The notes below the pieces were generated by a model. The model worked only from the letters and a program-made list of their open reading frames with translations. It did not search any database and was not told the origin of the DNA. This document shows positions 43,971-51,710 of a stretch of 64,000 bases of DNA, in pieces. The translations under genes were made by a program, and so were the position numbers. The DNA comes from Parablautia intestinalis (GTDB lineage: Bacteria > Bacillota > Clostridia > Lachnospirales > Lachnospiraceae): positions 124,001 through 188,000 of the forward strand of contig RAYQ01000006.1 in the NCBI GenBank assembly GCA_003612395.1, read 5' to 3'. Every line of letters begins with the position of its first letter. Position 1 is the first letter of the stretch.

Positions 43971-44519
43971 ATGAAAAGCTCCGTTTGGAAGATTGAAGTA
44001 CTACTAAATCAGTGCGGGGTTATGTCAGAAAGGTTAAAGGCTATGACAAAGGAATTAAAACAGCAATACACACTTAAAATTACCCAGGCAAATAAAACCG
44101 GGCTGGTGGTTATACTTTATGAGATGCTGCTTGTCTATATTGATGAGGCCGGGGAATCTCATAAAAATGGAGACAGAAGCGGATTTCGTGATGGCATAAG
44201 AAAAGCAGAAGGATGCCTTAGAGAGCTTATGGCATCCCTGCATTTTGAATATGAACCGGCTATGAATTTACTGCAGCTTTATCTTTATGCTAACAGAGAG
44301 TTGGCAAAGGCCGATATCCGCAACTCGCTTCAGGAATTACAGCATGTAAAAATGATCATGAAAAAGCTTCATGATGCATATGAAAAGCTCAGTAAGCAGG
44401 ATACCTCAGGACCGGTTATGGCCAATACGCAGACGGTTTATGCCGGGCTTACTTACGGGAAAAACAGCCTGACGGAAAGCTTAGCCGATCAGGGAAGTAA
44501 CAGGGGTTTCCGTGCTTAG
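43971..44519 (+). CDS. fliS: FliS-like flagellar export chaperone
   Basis: 182 residues if ATG 43971 is used (3 bp after flagellin, coupling likely); ATG 44043 (MTKELKQQYTLKITQ) gives a more typical FliS N-terminus. Helical bundle with ITQANKTGLVVILYEMLLVYIDEA, the common FliS helix 1, and RKAEGCLRELMASL. It would bind the flagellin C-terminus and prevent early assembly. The 3' end overlaps the convergent YaaL gene by 39 bp. Confidence 0.82.
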   Translation: MKSSVWKIEVLLNQCGVMSERLKAMTKELKQQYTLKITQANKTGLVVILYEMLLVYIDEAGESHKNGDRSGFRDGIRKAEGCLRELMASLHFEYEPAMNLLQLYLYANRELAKADIRNSLQELQHVKMIMKKLHDAYEKLSKQDTSGPVMANTQTVYAGLTYGKNSLTESLADQGSNRGFRA

Positions 44520-44795
44520 TGATGCAGGATGTGAATTTTCTTCAGGCAGCAGGCTTAAAGCCGCTGCCTGTTTCATTAGAAACCGGTAGCGTTTTAAGAC
44601 AGAATTAACCTCATAAATATAGCAGTCAATTAAATCAGGCTCGGTTACACTGTCAAAACCGGCATAAGCTGTTTCAAGCGCCTTTATCGTTTTTTTCAGA
44701 TCAGAGAGCAGTGCATTACGTTCAATTTCTTTTTCCGAAAGAGTGTGATTTTCCTGAGAAATCCGGCTGAAATACATTTTCATATTAATAACCAT
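44481..44795 (-). CDS. YaaL-like DUF2508 protein
   Basis: 104 residues; GGAAAGG lies just before ATG 44795, while ATG 44783/44777 are alternatives. Conserved LETAYAGFDSVTEPDLIDCY followed by IYEVNSVLKRYRFL, the DUF2508/YaaL signature. In many Firmicutes yaaL and bofA are neighbours on one strand behind recR; here the two are divergent. The C-terminal 20 residues extend into the fliS-like gene. Function unknown. Confidence 0.82.
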   Translation of the reverse strand: MVINMKMYFSRISQENHTLSEKEIERNALLSDLKKTIKALETAYAGFDSVTEPDLIDCYIYEVNSVLKRYRFLMKQAAALSLLPEENSHPASLSTETPVTSLIG

Positions 44796-45010
44796 GCCCT
44801 TTCCAAAACCTGCAGACTTTCATACATATTGTGTATGTATTGCGCAGGCACAAAGTTTATTTTGCTTTCTATATGGATTCTTTACATAATATTCCGAAAA
44901 TATCCAATAATTACCTGTATGATAAGAGTATAAGCAAATATTTTTTCTTTTATTCCGGTATAGGTTGAAAAATTTGGACATATATTGAATTGGAAAGAGG
45001 AGGGCCGCTG

Positions 45011-45283
45011 ATGGATACGAATGCAGGTATTTATTTAATAGTTGGAATATTGGCAGTGGTGCTTATAATTGGGGCTATGAAAAGCCGTGCGGAATGGATA
45101 ATCAATTTTATGCTGCGCGGAGTATTGGGAATGATGTCGATTTATTTTCTCAATATATTTCTTGGGGATGTTGTGCCAGGGATGGGAATTGGCTATAATC
45201 CGATTACATTTCTCACAACAGGTATTTTAGGATTTCCGGGGCTGGTGGTGCTTTATGGAATTAATTTTTATATGCTTTTATGA
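45011..45283 (+). CDS. bofA: Pro-sigmaK processing inhibitor BofA-like membrane protein
   Basis: 90 residues from ATG 45011 (AGAGGAGGG upstream). Two to three membrane helices and the conserved NFMLRGVLGMMSIYFLN and YNPITFLTTGILGFPGLVVL segments. BofA holds the SpoIVFB protease in check during sporulation. The presence suggests an endospore former. The 215-bp gap to the divergent YaaL gene holds the CATACA/TGTATG hairpin at 44821-44837 and probably both promoters. Confidence 0.88.
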   Translation: MDTNAGIYLIVGILAVVLIIGAMKSRAEWIINFMLRGVLGMMSIYFLNIFLGDVVPGMGIGYNPITFLTTGILGFPGLVVLYGINFYMLL

Positions 45284-45764
45284 AAGCGATTAAGAGGACC
45301 TGATTATCCGGAAACAAATTTGGTTTCTTACAAAAAGCTGGAAAGCTGCGGTATTTTAGGGAAGAAATGATTTGTTTTTGACAGAATAATTGTCCCTGTT
45401 TTCAAGGGCTTAAGGCGTTTTTGGGGTGGATTTTATCTACTTTGTTGTAACATGTGCCAAAAATGAAAAAGTTTTGTTTAACCACTGGACAAGATTACCT
45501 TTATTCTTTATAATTCCTTTTATAAATTTAAGAACGTTCTTTGCAAATCAATTTATTTCTTTGTCCCTTTGGACATTTCCGCAAGAATATATTCATAATA
45601 AAAAGTTTAATAAAAAATTCATGGATGATTTTTTATTTGAACGCATCTGTTTTGGATATATCCGGTCGGTCATATTCAGAATGAATTATTCATTTGAATC
45701 AACAAGGAAGATTTCTTTCCTATATTCAAAGATTTATTACAACAGAAAAAGAAGGGGGTAATCA
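45284..45764 (+). other. 481-bp gap before the Tad genes
   Basis: AT-rich. A 111-codon open frame from GTG 45426 to 45761 exists, but it has no ribosome site, an odd Phe/Ile-rich composition and no recognisable domain, so I do not call it a gene. TTGACA occurs near 45379. Probably the leader/promoter region of the Tad operon. Confidence 0.4.
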
Positions 45765-46787
45765 TTGGACAAAAGAATCCTTGCAATTTTTGATGGCGAG
45801 GAGAGCTATGCATATCGGTTGATGGAGTTTATGAGTGAAAAAACAAATCTTCCCTTTGAGATTTATATTTTTACGAGTGAAAGTAAACTGTTCTCCTGCG
45901 CCAAAATAAAGGACATAGAGTGTCTTCTCGTCTCAGAAAATGTATATTCAAAAGAGGTGGAATCTTTAAAAATTCCACACATCGTTATTCTCAGTGAAAG
46001 CGGAGAAAATCTGAACAAAGCTTTACATCACATCAACAAATACCAGTCATGTGAAAATATTCTTCATGAAGTAGTGGAGTACTATACCAACCAGTCAGAA
46101 AATGTGCCCACAGCTCTGCGGGTCGGGCTTAAAAAAATGAAAATTATTGGTATATACACACCCATAGGAAGATGTCTTCAGACCACATTCTCATTAACCC
46201 TTGGACAAATGCTTGCAAAACAGTATAAAACCCTTTATCTGAATTTTGAAATTTATTCCGGATTGGGGCGAATGCTCAGCAGGAGTTTTAACAGTGATAT
46301 ATCTGACCTGATGTATTATTTTACCTGCTCCCGTGAAAAGTTAGCTTACAGGATGGAAAGTATGGTGGAAACTGTAAATGGACTGGACTTTATTCCGCCT
46401 GTAGAAATTCACCAGAGTTTAGCGGGAATCAGGGGAAGTCAGTGGCTTGATTTATTTCAGGAAATTGAAAAAAATTCCGAGTATGAATTTTTAATATTGG
46501 ATCTTACGGATGGTATAATGGATCTTTGGGACGTATTAAGGAATTGTAACTATATTTACACGATTTATCGGGAAGACGGAATTGCCATGGCTAAGTTAGA
46601 ACAATATGAAAAAGCATTAGAGAGCCTTGACTACAGTGATATTGCAGCAAAAGCATCCAAGTGGAAACTGCCGGTTTTTAAACAGCTTCCGCTACGGTTT
46701 GAGGAATTAACCTATGGGGAACTGGCGGGCTATATAAAAAGGAATGTTTTTCCGGATCTGTTTGGAAAGGAGCAGGATGGAGCATAA
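45765..46787 (+). CDS. CpaE/TadZ-like pilus localisation protein
   Basis: 340 residues from TTG 45765, AGGGGG upstream. An N-terminal receiver-like half (LAIFDGEESYAYRLMEFM, LLVSENVY, IVILSES) is followed by a MinD/ParA-like half (IGIYTPIGRCLQTTFSLTLG, LYLNFE, YEFLILDLTDGIMDLWDVLR). The P-loop lysines of true MinD proteins are replaced (TPIGRCLQTTF), as in many TadZ proteins. It positions the Tad secretion ATPase. The next gene, cpaF, overlaps it by 11 bp, as in Tad operons. Confidence 0.75.
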   Translation: MDKRILAIFDGEESYAYRLMEFMSEKTNLPFEIYIFTSESKLFSCAKIKDIECLLVSENVYSKEVESLKIPHIVILSESGENLNKALHHINKYQSCENILHEVVEYYTNQSENVPTALRVGLKKMKIIGIYTPIGRCLQTTFSLTLGQMLAKQYKTLYLNFEIYSGLGRMLSRSFNSDISDLMYYFTCSREKLAYRMESMVETVNGLDFIPPVEIHQSLAGIRGSQWLDLFQEIEKNSEYEFLILDLTDGIMDLWDVLRNCNYIYTIYREDGIAMAKLEQYEKALESLDYSDIAAKASKWKLPVFKQLPLRFEELTYGELAGYIKRNVFPDLFGKEQDGA

Positions 46788-47688
46788 GGCGTATATGGAA
46801 CTGCAGGAGCTGATTATGGGAAAGCTGGATCTTTCCAGGCAGATGAATGAAGATGAAATCAAGGAATTGATAGATAAGTATATTACGCAGGAAGGCAAAA
46901 AAAGGCATTTAGAAGTTGCGGTAAGAGAACAAATCCGGCGTGAAATTTTTCATTCCGTAAGGCAGCTTGGAATTTTACAGGAATTAATTGAAAATCCATC
47001 CATTACTGAAATTATGGTAAATGGAACACAGGGCATTTTCATAGAGCAAAGCGGAAGGCTTGAAAAGCTTGCTATTTGTTTTGATTCCAAGGAAAAGCTC
47101 AAAAATGTGATCTGGCAGATTACAGCGGGATGTAATCGAGTGGTAAATGAAGCTTCCCCAATCGTGGATGCCAGGCTCCCGGACGGCGCCCGGGTAAATG
47201 TGGTGCTAGATCCGGTGGCAATTAACGGGCCAATATTAACGATCAGGCGTTTCCCGCCTAATCCAATTACAATGGACCAGCTGCTTGATACAGGCTGTCT
47301 GTCAACAGAGTGTAAAGGTGAGCTTGAGAAAATGGTTCAGGCTGGCTGTAATATTCTGGTAAGCGGAGGTACCGGTTCAGGAAAAACAACCTTTTTAAAT
47401 GTTTTGTCCCAGTTTATTCCGCAGACGCAGCGGGTAATTACCATTGAAGACAGCGCGGAATTACAAATCAGAAACATCCCCAATATTGTAAGTCTTGAAA
47501 CACGTAACGCCAATGTGGAGGGGTGCAAAGAAATTACAATAAGAGATTTAATAAAAGCATCTTTGAGAATGAGACCGGAGAGTATCAAAATAATTCAGGG
47601 AAAATTAAAGCATAATAAAAAGCGTTTCCCCATCCCAGGTGCATTCCCTCAGCACGTTTTTGGCGATCTCATTCCTCTCATTTGCTGA
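46777..47688 (+). pseudogene. CpaF/TadA secretion ATPase, 3' part displaced by prophage integration
   Basis: ATG 46777 with AAAGGAG. The N-terminal domain and the ATPase core are normal: EIMVNGTQGIFIEQSGRL, DARLPDGARVNVV, LTIRRFPPNPIT, Walker A SGGTGSGKTTFLNVL, ITIEDSAELQI and the Arg-finger segment IRDLIKASLRMRPE. At about 47580 homology stops: the family continues RIIVGEVRG with the Walker B and His boxes, but here the frame reads SIKIIQGKLKHN and ends inside the recombinase gene at 47688. About 100 or more C-terminal residues are missing from this side. Type II/IV secretion ATPase of a Tad pilus; not functional unless the prophage leaves. Confidence 0.88.
47575..47610. mobile_element. Left prophage end (attL region) within cpaF
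   Basis: The host frame of cpaF (…GAGAATGAGACCGGAG) breaks at about 47578-47582 and the recombinase gene ends at 47605, so the crossover lies between. The true core can be set only by comparing attR outside the window; an intact cpaF should restart there at ...RIIVGE. Confidence 0.6.
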
Positions 47689-49185
47689 GAAACTATCAAA
47701 ATTATCTAAAAGCCGGATGATGGCCTCTCTTTTCTCCATAGCACTCTTCATTTGGGCGGCGGCCCGTCTTTCCTCAGCGGCAAAATTCAGCAGCTTGTTT
47801 TTGAGGGTATTATATTCTATGTCAAGTTTTTCAATTTCCCCTATGATATATTTGGCGGCAGCAGATTCATTATTCACGGCCAGGGCGGCGGTGAGCTTCC
47901 CGATCTTTTCCTGGCATGTTTCCATGCGGGCCCGGACAGTGGCAGAGGAATCTCTTGCAGGCTTTTTCCCGTCCTTCAGATACTTTTTGACGGTGGCCGG
48001 ATCATGCTGTATCTCTTTGAATACGTCCAAAACCTTCCCATCCAGTAGATCGGCCTTAATTTGCCGCATGTCGCAAGCCTCAGCACCGGCTCTCATGCGT
48101 TTGGGGCAATAGTACCAGGTGGAAACGGATCCATCGGCCTTCTTTTTCCTGCTCATGCTCATGGTACGGCCACACTTGCACCGGAGCACACCCTTCAGGA
48201 GCGGCAGATCGTACTTTGCAACCTTTGAAAAAGTGTTATGCCCGAATTGTGCCATAATAGCAAAAAAGCGTTGATCTTCCATGTATGGCTCATGGAAGCC
48301 GATGCTCACTCTCCACTTCTCAGGAGGGGCCAGGGAGTGGCGCTTTTTACCATTCACCCGCTTTTCCATGGTACGGCCATACACAATGATCCCATGCCGG
48401 CCATCCCATTTCTCACGGGGGGAATTTTCATCAATCATGCAGCCTTTAGCTTCAAAATAATCATACATAGCCGGAGTGGCCCGGACACAATGCGGAGAGG
48501 TAAACATGCTATATAGCTGAGTGGTGGAAAGAAAGCTCCCGTTTAAAGAGGTGATCCGGTTATTTCTGCAATATGTTTCCATGTTCTGAAGGCTGAAGCC
48601 GTTCTCTAAAAATATGTCAATGAGGTTGTTTTTGTAGTCGATCTCTGCCTGATTAAATACAAGTGTTTTGTGGGATTTGGATCCCAGGTCAACGGAGGCT
48701 ATATCATAGCCAATAGGAGCCTGGCCGCCACACCAAAAGCCACTAGCCGCCAGGTGGTTCATATTATCGGTGATCCTGAGGGAATCTGTGCGAACTTCCA
48801 GGCCGGAAAAGATAACAGCTAAGTACATCATGGCTTCTCCCAGGGGTGTGGTGGTATCAATGCCATCTCTTACTGTGATAAATTTAACCTCATGCTCCCT
48901 CAGGTAAGAGTAGAAGGTGCAAAAATCCATCATATCAGAGCACACCCGATCTATTTTATAAATGATTACACAATCAATGAGGCCCGCTGCAATATCTTCC
49001 TTCAGTTGGTTCATGCCGGGCCTATCCATATCAGAACGCACATAGCCATCATCTTCATAAAATGAGATAGAGCTAACCTCAGGGAATCTCTGATCAATAT
49101 GTTCCTTGCATTTTGTGAGCTGCATCTGTGTACTCTCTGAAGTATCAACAAAATATGATTTTCTGCAATATATTCCAAAATTCAT
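47605..49185 (-). CDS. Large serine recombinase (phage integrase)
   Basis: 526 residues, AGGAG at 8 nt. Resolvase domain with FGIYCRKSYFVDTSES (catalytic Ser10 in YxRxS), IYKIDRVCSDMMDF and the SGLEVRTDSLRITDNM helix. The recombinase domain follows, then a zinc ribbon (LRCKCGRTMS..YYCPKRMR..C) and a C-terminal coiled coil (about 425-490). Cuts attP and host attB with 2-bp staggered breaks and joins them through a covalent serine link. It is the outermost prophage gene, pointing at the cpaF junction. Confidence 0.95.
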   Translation of the reverse strand: MNFGIYCRKSYFVDTSESTQMQLTKCKEHIDQRFPEVSSISFYEDDGYVRSDMDRPGMNQLKEDIAAGLIDCVIIYKIDRVCSDMMDFCTFYSYLREHEVKFITVRDGIDTTTPLGEAMMYLAVIFSGLEVRTDSLRITDNMNHLAASGFWCGGQAPIGYDIASVDLGSKSHKTLVFNQAEIDYKNNLIDIFLENGFSLQNMETYCRNNRITSLNGSFLSTTQLYSMFTSPHCVRATPAMYDYFEAKGCMIDENSPREKWDGRHGIIVYGRTMEKRVNGKKRHSLAPPEKWRVSIGFHEPYMEDQRFFAIMAQFGHNTFSKVAKYDLPLLKGVLRCKCGRTMSMSRKKKADGSVSTWYYCPKRMRAGAEACDMRQIKADLLDGKVLDVFKEIQHDPATVKKYLKDGKKPARDSSATVRARMETCQEKIGKLTAALAVNNESAAAKYIIGEIEKLDIEYNTLKNKLLNFAAEERRAAAQMKSAMEKREAIIRLLDNFDSFSANERNEIAKNVLRECTWDGETLFIML

Positions 49186-49198
49186 GCTATTTTCTCCT

Positions 49199-49220
49199 AA
49201 AAAAGGGCATAAAAATGCCC
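49199..49220 (-). terminator. Small intrinsic terminator abutting the recombinase ribosome site
   Basis: On the minus strand GGGCAT (49220-49215), loop TTTT, ATGCCC (49210-49205), TTTTTT (49204-49199), then AGGAGAAA (49198-49191), the recombinase SD. A transcript coming from the repressor/TM2 side would meet this hairpin just before the recombinase gene. Confidence 0.6.
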
Positions 49221-49242
49221 GGAATCTGATTGAAAGCTCCCG

Positions 49243-49289
49243 GAGATAATGCTAAAATATATTTTGCGAGAATACATGAGCATTATCTC
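49243..49289. promoter_or_regulatory. 11-bp inverted repeat upstream of the recombinase
   Basis: GAGATAATGCT (49243-49253) and AGCATTATCTC (49279-49289) are perfect inverted copies around a 25-nt centre that holds the palindrome AAAATATATTTT (49254-49265). A further hairpin GCCCTGG/CCGGGGC with T run follows at about 49294-49320 on the + strand. It may be an operator or a recombination directionality site. Confidence 0.5.
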
Positions 49290-49322
49290 ATGGGGCCCTG
49301 GTGAATAGCCGGGGCTTTTTAT

Positions 49323-49901
49323 TTAAATTTTACTGGAAAATTTTTGCTCAACTAACTCCAAATTACGATCTGAGAGCTCAGAGCTGTGTTTCATAATATC
49401 ATCATAAGCCTTCCTAAATTGATTACACTTGCCTTTTTCGGTTTTCATGCCATCTGCTTTAATTAGAGCATTGTTGTAGCTGCGAACAATAAAGGATTCG
49501 ATATTGCTTTGCTTATAATCATTATAGCGGCCAAGCATAACATAATCACCCATATCAGAAAGTGTTTTCAAGAGAAGATCATATCTGCTGAAAAACACAT
49601 CTGAATTTGTGGTAGAAGAAATGAGCCTTGTACAATCATCCACAATCCGCTGTCTATCATCAATAAGTGTATTAATGTTAATTACAGAACTATCATCATA
49701 GACAACATGAGGAGAAGGCTCTCCATTCTTATGACGGAGCACCGGCAGAAGGGCACGGATGCAGTCAATGGCCCATCCAAAAGTAAACAAGCCGAAAGTG
49801 AAGAGATACAGAAGGCCCATGCCATACTTCTTTTGGATAAACTTGTGAGCACCACACCATCCGAAAAGAAGAGTGATAATAAAATAAGTTGTACTATTCA
49901 T
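49323..49901 (-). CDS. TM2-domain membrane protein of the lysogeny module
   Basis: 192 residues from ATG 49901 (GGGGAT at 6 nt). N-terminal TM2 domain: two helices with FGWCGAHKFIQKKYGMGLLY and FTFGWAIDCI, followed by a soluble helical domain of unknown type. It lies between repressor and recombinase, on their strand, so it is likely expressed in the lysogen. Phage genes at this place often change the host surface or block superinfection, but no such function can be read from the sequence. Confidence 0.8.
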   Translation of the reverse strand: MNSTTYFIITLLFGWCGAHKFIQKKYGMGLLYLFTFGLFTFGWAIDCIRALLPVLRHKNGEPSPHVVYDDSSVININTLIDDRQRIVDDCTRLISSTTNSDVFFSRYDLLLKTLSDMGDYVMLGRYNDYKQSNIESFIVRSYNNALIKADGMKTEKGKCNQFRKAYDDIMKHSSELSDRNLELVEQKFSSKI

Positions 49902-49935
49902 ATTTATCCCCATTCACTACTATGTATCATTTTTT

Positions 49936-50448
49936 CTAAGCGTTTTCTTGTAATGCTTGCGATTCTCCCGCCACTTTTTTCTCCCGTTCTAATTCTTGCC
50001 GGTAAAGCTCCACTTTTTCATCAATGGAGAGATCGGAAAGATCGGGGGCAGCAGGCTCAGGAGCTTTTTGCGGGCGGCCTCTCTGAGAAACGGCATCCAA
50101 AATGAATTGATCAATAACTTCCCTGGAAGGGCCATCAAGTTTTTGATAGGCAACCATGATCCCCTTAATAACATCATACAAGGGGTTGCTTTTCTCAACG
50201 AGATCCGACACGGCAGCAGCAGCCTCATCCTCTATCGGTATACGCATATTGCCGGAGCCGGTGCGGAGCCATTCTTCACTTATGCTAAATTCCCGGCAAA
50301 TAGATTTGACCATCTGATCCGTGAGGTTCCGCTCACCCTTTTCCAATTTTGAAATAGCGGTTTTTCCGACACCTAATTTTTCCCCGAACTTTTCCAGGGT
50401 AAGCCCCAGGTACTTCCTGGCCTCTTTGATGCGCTCACCTTGCGTCAT
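49936..50448 (-). CDS. CI-like phage repressor (Cro/CI HTH)
   Basis: 170 residues from ATG 50448, GGAGGTG at 9 nt; upstream in-frame residues cover the switch DNA and are rejected. N-terminal HTH_3 (IKEARKYLGLTLEKFGEKLG, VGKTAISKLEKGERNLTDQM) and a short helical C-terminal part with no peptidase (LexA-type S24) domain. So induction by RecA-stimulated self-cleavage is unlikely. Should bind the three GGCA-type operators at 50508-50572. Confidence 0.9.
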   Translation of the reverse strand: MTQGERIKEARKYLGLTLEKFGEKLGVGKTAISKLEKGERNLTDQMVKSICREFSISEEWLRTGSGNMRIPIEDEAAAAVSDLVEKSNPLYDVIKGIMVAYQKLDGPSREVIDQFILDAVSQRGRPQKAPEPAAPDLSDLSIDEKVELYRQELEREKKVAGESQALQENA

Positions 50449-50469
50449 AAAATAATCACCTCCAAGAAA

Positions 50470-50572
50470 AGAATACCATTGCAAACTGATAAAGTCAATA
50501 AAAAATTGGCAGAGGGCACAAAAAGATATTGACAACGTAGGCAAAGGGCACTATAATGTAGGCAGAGGGCAC
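50470..50572. promoter_or_regulatory. Lysis-lysogeny switch: divergent promoters with three operator repeats
   Basis: Right promoter: TTGACA 50529-50534, 17-nt spacer, TATAAT 50552-50557 (perfect consensus). Left promoter (minus strand): TTGACT 50498-50493, 17-nt spacer, TATTCT 50475-50470. Repeats GGCAGAGGGCAC 50508-50519, GGCAAAGGGCAC 50540-50551 (inside the right spacer) and GGCAGAGGGCAC 50561-50572. Each is a direct repeat of GGCA spaced 7 bp rather than a palindrome. Confidence 0.85.
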
Positions 50573-50597
50573 AAATAGAACGAAAGGAGAATGAAAC

Positions 50598-50771
50598 ATG
50601 AAAAAACAAAGTGATTTTCACAAAACGGTGCAAAACCTTATGTTACTGGATCCTGAGAGCCTTTTGCTGATTGACAGCGGTGTGAAGCTGCTCCTGGCCC
50701 GGCAGAACATGGGCCGGAAGCAGGAGAAGGAGCAGGAAGTGGATCCGAGAGCGAAGCAGGCAGTTATTTAA
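50598..50771 (+). CDS. Small early phage protein (57 aa)
   Basis: ATG 50598, AAAGGAG at 50584-50590, stop TAA 50769-50771. First gene of the rightward early transcript, directly behind the consensus promoter, which is where Cro-like or antirepressor genes usually lie. The sequence (MKKQSDFHKTVQNLMLLDPE, C-terminal basic GRKQEKEQEVDPRAKQ) is helical but has no clear HTH. Unrecognised. Confidence 0.7.
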   Translation: MKKQSDFHKTVQNLMLLDPESLLLIDSGVKLLLARQNMGRKQEKEQEVDPRAKQAVI

Positions 50772-50791
50772 ACAAAATGGAGGGATAAGCC

Positions 50792-51355
50792 ATGAAATTA
50801 GTAAAAGAAAAGTTTGTAAAAACAGAGTTTGGCGGGCAGATGGTTGAAACTGTAAAAGCAATAGATTTTTACCTTGAAGAGAAGAGCCATACAAGCCAGT
50901 GGCAGGAGCCGGAGAAATACAAGAGGCTGAGGAAAGATATTGATCGCTTATTTGCACAATTTGAGATCTTCAAGTTGGCAGTAAAGCAGTTTTATGGTGT
51001 GGAATACCATTTCACCCGCACGGATGACTATTTCGGATGCTGTACGAACGATGGAGAAGATTTTCTTTTCAGATTTGAGAGAGAAAAGAAGGTAAGCGGG
51101 AAGGAATTGCTGAAGAAACTGGAAAAGTTTGAGGAACTGGAAGCCGCTACAAGTAAAGCGGATGAAGCATATGAGGCTGAGCCGGAAAATGCAGAGTTAG
51201 AGGCGGTATTTGATAAGGCATATAAAGAGGAATTTCATGCCATGGAAGAGCTGCTCAATGGCATTGTAGCACTTACAAACGGACAGATCGACACGGAAAC
51301 GGCCAAGAAAATGCTTTTTACAAAGAGCTTTACACCATTGTTAGAAAGCAGATAG
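50792..51355 (+). CDS. Hypothetical early phage protein (187 aa)
   Basis: GGAGGG before ATG 50792. Soluble, charged, largely helical; contains FYLEEKSHTSQWQEPEKYKR near the start and a DDYFGCCTNDGEDFLFRF segment in the middle. The C-terminal half is rich in Glu/Ala. No family recognised. Lies between two small early genes, all + strand. Confidence 0.75.
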   Translation: MKLVKEKFVKTEFGGQMVETVKAIDFYLEEKSHTSQWQEPEKYKRLRKDIDRLFAQFEIFKLAVKQFYGVEYHFTRTDDYFGCCTNDGEDFLFRFEREKKVSGKELLKKLEKFEELEAATSKADEAYEAEPENAELEAVFDKAYKEEFHAMEELLNGIVALTNGQIDTETAKKMLFTKSFTPLLESR

Positions 51356-51367
51356 GAGGAAACGGGC

Positions 51368-51526
51368 ATGAAACAAGATATAAAAGTGAAGCTCACGCTC
51401 TCAGAAGGATATGAGGAGCGCTTCACTAAAGCATGCATCCAGGCAGCCAGGAAAAGAGTGGAGAACCAGGAGAAGGAGCGCCATCCGGATCCGGCCTTGC
51501 CTGCCAGGAAGGTGGCGATGGGGTGA
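51368..51526 (+). CDS. Small early phage protein (52 aa)
   Basis: ATG 51368 with AGGAGG at 8 nt, stop TGA 51524-51526. Reads MKQDIKVKLTLSEGYEERFT, then KACIQAARKRVENQEKE. Basic and helical; unknown function. Starts 12 bp after the previous stop. Confidence 0.7.
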   Translation: MKQDIKVKLTLSEGYEERFTKACIQAARKRVENQEKERHPDPALPARKVAMG

Positions 51527-51544
51527 AAATGGTTTACATAAAAA

Positions 51545-51677
51545 ATCAGGAGCGGATCTGAGAAATCTGCTCCTGATATATGCCCTGAGGACATACTAAA
51601 ACCTAAAAACAGTATATCACTTTTGGGCATCCAAGTCAAGTGAGAAGGCGCTGAAAACAAGGCATTTCTGCCTTGTT
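51545..51677 (+). other. Non-coding gap with three stem-loops before the Rep-like gene
   Basis: (1) ATCAGGAGC 51545-51553 with GCTCCTGAT 51569-51577, extendable to 13 bp with one G-U pair. (2) ATGCCC 51580-51585 with GGGCAT 51625-51630. (3) AACAAGGCA 51656-51664 with TGCCTTGTT 51669-51677, loop TTTC. No gene fits in this 157-bp gap, which is unusual for a densely packed phage. Could be a replication origin for the adjacent HUH protein, or a small RNA. Confidence 0.5.
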
Positions 51678-51710
51678 AAACACTTGATCAAGATATTAAA
51701 GATGGGGGTG

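Noticed and set aside
45426..45761. 111-codon open frame before the CpaE-like gene
   Set aside because: No ribosome site at its GTG, Phe/Ile/Tyr-rich composition typical of AT-rich non-coding DNA, and no recognisable domain.
51235..51660. Minus-strand frame of about 140 codons in the early phage region
   Set aside because: It is the shadow of two + strand genes and of a non-coding gap, with no ribosome site.
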